DNA from: Demequina sp.
Lineage (GTDB): Bacteria; Actinomycetota; Actinomycetes; Actinomycetales; Demequinaceae
Direction of reading: 5' to 3'
Length of the DNA stretch: 64,000 nt
Assembly (NCBI GenBank): GCA_024707205.1
Contig: JANQAD010000001.1
Coordinates: 372,001 to 436,000, forward strand
Every line of letters begins with the position of its first letter. Within the stretch, counting starts at the first letter, position 1. Positions 60,635-64,000 of the stretch are shown here, in pieces. Below the pieces are notes generated by a model. The model made no database searches. It was not told where the DNA came from and saw only the letters and a program-made list of their open reading frames with translations. The position numbers were made by a program, and so were the translations under genes.

Positions 60635-61542
60635 GCCCGCGTGTACTTTCCGAGCGTGACAACAGACGCGGCGGCGGCGAGGGCCACGGCGATCGCGATG
60701 AGGTACGGCGCCACGGCGAGCACGTCCGCCTCACCGATGTATGGGATCCAGGTAAGCGAGGCCCGCAGCCAGTCGCCCACCACGTAGCGCACCGAGGCGT
60801 ACAGGGCGCCGACGGCGAGGACGGCGCCGAGCGTCGCGGCAACGGCGCCCTCGAGCAGGAACGGCGCCTGAATGAGCGTGCGAGACGAGCCGACCATTCG
60901 CATGATGGTGGTCTCGCGCCTGCGGCTGAGGGCACTGAGCCTGATCGTCGTGGTGATGAGCAGACCGGCGGCGAGCAGCATGATCGCCGCGAGCGCGGCG
61001 GCCACGAGCGTGGCGGCGTTGAGGAACTTGAACAGCTGCGCGAACGTGTCCCGCTGATCCTGGACGTAGTCCACTCCCGGCATGCCGGCAACCGCGTCGG
61101 AGACCACCTGGAACTGCTCGGGGTCCTTGAGCTTCACGCGGAAGCTCGCCTGCATCTGGTCGGCCGTCAGGAGGTCGCTGATGCCCTGGTTATCGAGGCG
61201 CTTGTAGTTCTCGAACGCCTCTTCCTTCGACTCGAAGTACACCTTCTTGACGAGGTCGGCGACCGGCCCGTCGTTGAGGACGGCGAGGATCTGCGCCTTC
61301 TGGTCTTCGGTCACCTCGCCCGCGGCGCACTGCGTTGAGCGCGCGTTCTCCGGGCACAGGCCGATCGTCACCTCGACCTTGCCGTACCAGCTCTGCTTGA
61401 GCTCGCCGATCTGCGCCTGAATGAGCGCGGCGGCGCCAACGAAGGTCAGCGACACGAACGTCACGAGCACCACCGACAGCGCCATCGTCGAGTTGCGGCG
61501 CAGGCCGTTCGCAACCTCGCCCAGGATGAACTTCAGCCTCAT
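60631..61542 (-). CDS. ftsX: Cell division protein FtsX
   Basis: 303 residues. [20 protein letters not shown] is the cytoplasmic N-terminus, followed by the first helix ([20 protein letters not shown]) and an extracytoplasmic loop of about 130 residues containing two Cys ([16 protein letters not shown]). Three more helices follow ([60 protein letters not shown]). It couples FtsE ATPase activity to peptidoglycan hydrolase activation. It overlaps ftsE and the peptidase gene by 4 bases each. Confidence 0.95.
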   Translation of the reverse strand: MRLKFILGEVANGLRRNSTMALSVVLVTFVSLTFVGAAALIQAQIGELKQSWYGKVEVTIGLCPENARSTQCAAGEVTEDQKAQILAVLNDGPVADLVKKVYFESKEEAFENYKRLDNQGISDLLTADQMQASFRVKLKDPEQFQVVSDAVAGMPGVDYVQDQRDTFAQLFKFLNAATLVAAALAAIMLLAAGLLITTTIRLSALSRRRETTIMRMVGSSRTLIQAPFLLEGAVAATLGAVLAVGALYASVRYVVGDWLRASLTWIPYIGEADVLAVAPYLIAIAVALAAAASVVTLGKYTRA

Positions 61543-62231
61543 ACGCGCTCCAGCCCGTAGACGCCGCGGTCCTGGTCGCGGACCAGCTGGCCGCCCTTCA
61601 GCTCGATCACGCGCTTGCGCATCTGGTCCACGATCTCGTCATCGTGGGTCGCCATCAGCACCGTGGTTCCCGTGCGGTTAATGCGGTCGAGGAGCCGCAT
61701 GATGCCGACGGACGTCCCCGGGTCGAGGTTTCCGGTGGGCTCATCACACAGCAGGATCGGCGGGTGGTTGACGAAGGCGCGAGCGATCGCCACACGCTGC
61801 TGCTCGCCACCCGACAGCTCATGCGGGAGGCGCTTCTCCTTGCCGGCGAGCCCCACGAGGTCGAGCATCTCCGGCACCGACGAGTTGATGACGTGCCGCT
61901 TCTTGCCGATGACCTGCAGGGCGAAGGCGACGTTCTGATACACGGTCTTGTTCGGCAGCAGGCGGAAGTCCTGGAACACCGCGCCGATCTCCCGGCGCAG
62001 TTGAGGCACGCGCCAGCTGGAGAGGCGGTTCAGGTGGCGGCCGGCCACATAGATGTCACCGGTGCTTGGCCGCTCTTCCCTGAGGATCAGCTTCAGGAAG
62101 GTGGACTTGCCCGAGCCGGAGGAGCCCACGAGGAACACGAAGTCCCCACGCTCAATCTCCACCGAGACGTCATCGAGCGCAGGCTTTGCGCCGCGCGCGT
62201 ACACCTTGGAAACGTTGTCGAATCTGATCAT
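61539..62231 (-). CDS. ftsE: Cell division ATP-binding protein FtsE
   Basis: 230 residues, standard FtsE length. Walker [18 protein letters not shown] (about residues 37-53), the Q-loop [20 protein letters not shown], signature [17 protein letters not shown], Walker [14 protein letters not shown] and switch [11 protein letters not shown] are intact. [10 protein letters not shown] and the FQDFRLL block are diagnostic of FtsE within the lipoprotein-translocase-like ABC group. It is the first gene of ftsE-ftsX-M23, and 107 bases separate it from the surface-protein gene upstream. Confidence 0.96.
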   Translation of the reverse strand: MIRFDNVSKVYARGAKPALDDVSVEIERGDFVFLVGSSGSGKSTFLKLILREERPSTGDIYVAGRHLNRLSSWRVPQLRREIGAVFQDFRLLPNKTVYQNVAFALQVIGKKRHVINSSVPEMLDLVGLAGKEKRLPHELSGGEQQRVAIARAFVNHPPILLCDEPTGNLDPGTSVGIMRLLDRINRTGTTVLMATHDDEIVDQMRKRVIELKGGQLVRDQDRGVYGLERV

Positions 62232-62338
62232 GAGTCGCCGGACACGAGGGGTTGGACTCGCGCCTTCGTCTAGGGAAACACGGCCCGACGGCGGGTCAAG
62301 TTAGGCGCGCCGCCTCCGCTTTGTGCGGGTCGTCACAC

Positions 62339-64000
62339 TCAGGGCCCGGTTTGGCGCTTGCGGGCAAGTCCGATGGCTACCGCGGCTCCTAGTGCTGCGA
62401 GGATCACGAGGACAATCCACCACCAGCCTTGCGGGCCGTTGGGTGCGTTGTCGTGGTCGCCCGCGACCGCGGTGGGGCCGGGAGTCTCGGACTCCGAGGG
62501 CGCGGCAGGGTCTCCCGGCTGCGCGGCGGAGCCGGTGGCTGCGGGTGTCGGCTCGACTGTGGCGCTGGGCTCTGCTGTGGTGCTGGGTCCTGCTGTGGTG
62601 CCCGGCTGCGCGGTGGTGCCCGGAGCGCCGGTCGACGTGCCCGTCGCGCCTCGGTGCGGTGTGACTTCAGGCTTCGGCGTGACTTCGGGCTGCGGCGTGA
62701 CGGTCGGCTCCGGCGTGACGGTCGGCTCCGGCGTGACGGTCGGCTCCGGCGTGACGGTCGGCTCACTGACTTGGGCGGCCGAGACCGCAAGGCTCGCCTG
62801 CGCCGTGTCGTTCGCGGTCTGGCCGTCGTTGGCCACGTTCACGGCGGCACCGACGGCGAAGTCGCCAGTCGCGGTCGCCGTAGCGGTGACTGCGATGGGC
62901 GGGATGGCATCTCCGGCCGTGAGCGTGCGCGAACAGCCTGTCTCGAGGTCACAGGACCATCCCGTTCCGGACAGTGAGGTGAGGGTGAGTCCGTCCGGAA
63001 CGTCGACGGTGACGTTCGCGCCGCCGACCGCCGAGTCTTCGCCCACGCTGGCGACCTGGGCGGTCCACGACACGGTGTCCCCCACGTGCGCGGTAGACGC
63101 ACCCGCGAGCGCGATCGACGCGTCGGTCAGCGAGTAGACGGTCAGGCGAACCGGCGCAGACGGGTGCGCGCGGTCCTTGGTGGCGGTCACCTCTCCAAAC
63201 CAGTCGCCGTCCGTGCCCAGCGGAATGGTGCCCTCGATCGCGAAGGTGTTGCCGCTCCCGGTGACCACGAGGCCAGGAGGCAGGCCGCTCACGGTGACCG
63301 TGGCGTCGGATTGCACAAAGCCGGAGACGGTCACGGGAATCGACACCGCCGTGCCAACCCGCACCTGCCGCGTGTAGGTGCCAACCGACACCGTTGGCGT
63401 GAGCACCGTGACCTTGACGCTCGATGTAGCGCCCCAGTCGGAGGCGGCCACGGTAAAGGTGCCGGAGTCGGCCGCGCTCGTGGGGGTGCCGCAGGCCTCG
63501 ATCCCCCAGTCGCTCACCGAGCGCACCGTGAGCCAGCTCAAGCCGGAGACCGTCACGGGTCCCCGCGACGTCGCGGTGTTTCGAGACAGGGAGAAGGGGA
63601 AGCACACCTCGACTCCCGCGGTGGCCCGCTCCGTGGCGCTGCGAGAGTCGAACCAGACGGACGGCGCTCCGCCGAGCCAATAGTCGATGTCGAGGTGGAC
63701 GTAGGCGTGATCGCTCGAACTCGACCCGGTGACGGGGTACCGCGAGAATCCAACGCCTCCCCCACCGCCGGAGCCGGCAGCGCCGCCCGATGCCGACTCT
63801 GCGCCGAGCGCACCCTGGCAACCGGCGCCGCCACCGCCCCCGCCACCGGACGTGGACCCCGTGGGCCCGTCTGCTCCGGGGTTGCCGTTCTGTCCGAAGC
63901 CCGCGGTATACGGCCCGTCATGGAACTCCCGTGCGGTGCCGGTGACGGTGGCGTCGAGGCAGTAGGCGGGCGCGATGCCGGGAGTACCGCTGCCGCTGCT
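62339..64000 (-). CDS. Large secreted, membrane-anchored surface protein (5' end outside window)
   Basis: The frame is open from the right edge: 553 residues are visible. In order: Gly-rich segment (GFGQNGNPGADGPTGSTSGG and GAAGSGGGGGVGFSRYPV), a domain around YVHLDIDYWLGGAPSVWFDS, Ig-like or DUF11/CARDB-like repeats (PTVSVGTYTRQVRVGTAVSI; VGDTVSWTAQVASVGEDSAV; VPDGLTLTSLSGTGWSCDLE), a VTPEPT repeat linker, a Thr/Pro/Ala-rich stretch, one hydrophobic helix (WWWIVLVILAALGAAVAIGL) and ARKRQTGP. There is no LPXTG-type motif, so it should be held by the helix alone, unlike the LANTG protein at 9867-11185. Ligand unknown. Confidence 0.8.
   Translation of the reverse strand, partial: SSGSGTPGIAPAYCLDATVTGTAREFHDGPYTAGFGQNGNPGADGPTGSTSGGGGGGGAGCQGALGAESASGGAAGSGGGGGVGFSRYPVTGSSSSDHAYVHLDIDYWLGGAPSVWFDSRSATERATAGVEVCFPFSLSRNTATSRGPVTVSGLSWLTVRSVSDWGIEACGTPTSAADSGTFTVAASDWGATSSVKVTVLTPTVSVGTYTRQVRVGTAVSIPVTVSGFVQSDATVTVSGLPPGLVVTGSGNTFAIEGTIPLGTDGDWFGEVTATKDRAHPSAPVRLTVYSLTDASIALAGASTAHVGDTVSWTAQVASVGEDSAVGGANVTVDVPDGLTLTSLSGTGWSCDLETGCSRTLTAGDAIPPIAVTATATATGDFAVGAAVNVANDGQTANDTAQASLAVSAAQVSEPTVTPEPTVTPEPTVTPEPTVTPQPEVTPKPEVTPHRGATGTSTGAPGTTAQPGTTAGPSTTAEPSATVEPTPAATGSAAQPGDPAAPSESETPGPTAVAGDHDNAPNGPQGWWWIVLVILAALGAAVAIGLARKRQTGP
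62693..62764. repeat. Four perfect 18-bp tandem repeats
   Basis: Unit CGGCGTGACGGTCGGCTC, repeated exactly four times within the surface-protein gene and encoding the VTPEPT linker; degenerate copies continue to about 62655 as VTPQPE and VTPKPE. A copy-number-variable locus is plausible. Confidence 0.9.

Overview
The window is chromosomal DNA from a high-GC actinobacterium, most likely of the order Micrococcales. The evidence is the strong G/C third-position bias, an actinobacterial-type tmRNA tag (ADSNRTDFALAA), the clpS-DUF2017-murI-MBL-rph-rdgB run, the ftsE-ftsX-M23 peptidase-smpB run, and families largely confined to actinobacteria (DUF3039, DUF4916, SCO7613-like membrane protein). There is no rRNA, prophage, insertion sequence, CRISPR array or replication origin. 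Four tRNAs (Arg-TCT, His-GTG, Lys-CTT, Leu-TAG) and ssrA are present.

Layout. 1-4.7 kb: two MFS exporters, a quinone-type oxidoreductase, a lipoprotein and a MarR regulator. 4.7-9.8 kb: two translationally coupled M1 aminopeptidase paralogues. 9.9-15.7 kb: a sortase-anchored (LANTG) surface protein, malQ, an MscS channel, a truncated haemoglobin and an acyl-CoA thioesterase. 15.8-21.4 kb: a small membrane protein with ettA, an SSB-like protein and two overlapping dynamin-like GTPases. 21.5-30.3 kb: tRNA-Arg, a DUF4386/TetR divergent pair, and a YtfQ-type sugar ABC operon with two ATPases, two permeases and a LacI regulator. 30.5-37.2 kb: an Old Yellow Enzyme, a YtrA-type GntR-ABC operon, orn, tRNA-His, small membrane proteins, a TetR/hydrolase pair and tRNA-Lys. 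37.3-45.3 kb: a roughly 1550-residue multi-pass membrane protein, bcp, tRNA-Leu, a prolyl iminopeptidase, a LysE-type exporter, thioredoxin and a NUDIX-fold protein. 45.4-50.3 kb: the rdgB/rph/MBL/murI/DUF2017/clpS operon, a RelE/ParE toxin-antitoxin pair and DUF3039. 50.3-56.1 kb: an ABC exporter, a VOC dioxygenase, a fatty acid desaturase, an aldo/keto reductase and a small HTH gene behind a perfect palindrome. 56.1-64 kb: ssrA, a DUF2207 protein, smpB, the M23 peptidase, ftsX, ftsE and the C-terminal part of a large surface protein.

Ten single-base indels, mostly one missing G or C, interrupt nine otherwise normal genes, including murI, malQ, the LacI regulator and both sugar permeases. 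Restoring one base at each site gives full-length family-typical proteins with the usual 4-base overlaps to neighbours, so these genes are annotated across the breaks. Sequencing or assembly error is the simplest explanation.

The most unusual signal not explained by genes is a dispersed 14-bp motif, GYCCGACGCTGTGG. It occurs six times exactly and four more times with one mismatch, all on the + strand, against one 13/14 match on the other strand, in coding and non-coding DNA. Other items worth a look are long hairpins at gene 3' ends, the double-ATPase sugar transporter, the palindrome-controlled HTH gene and the tandem aminopeptidases. No gene-free stretch exceeds 300 bases; 56091-56846 has no protein gene but holds two long hairpins, ssrA, its promoter and its terminator.
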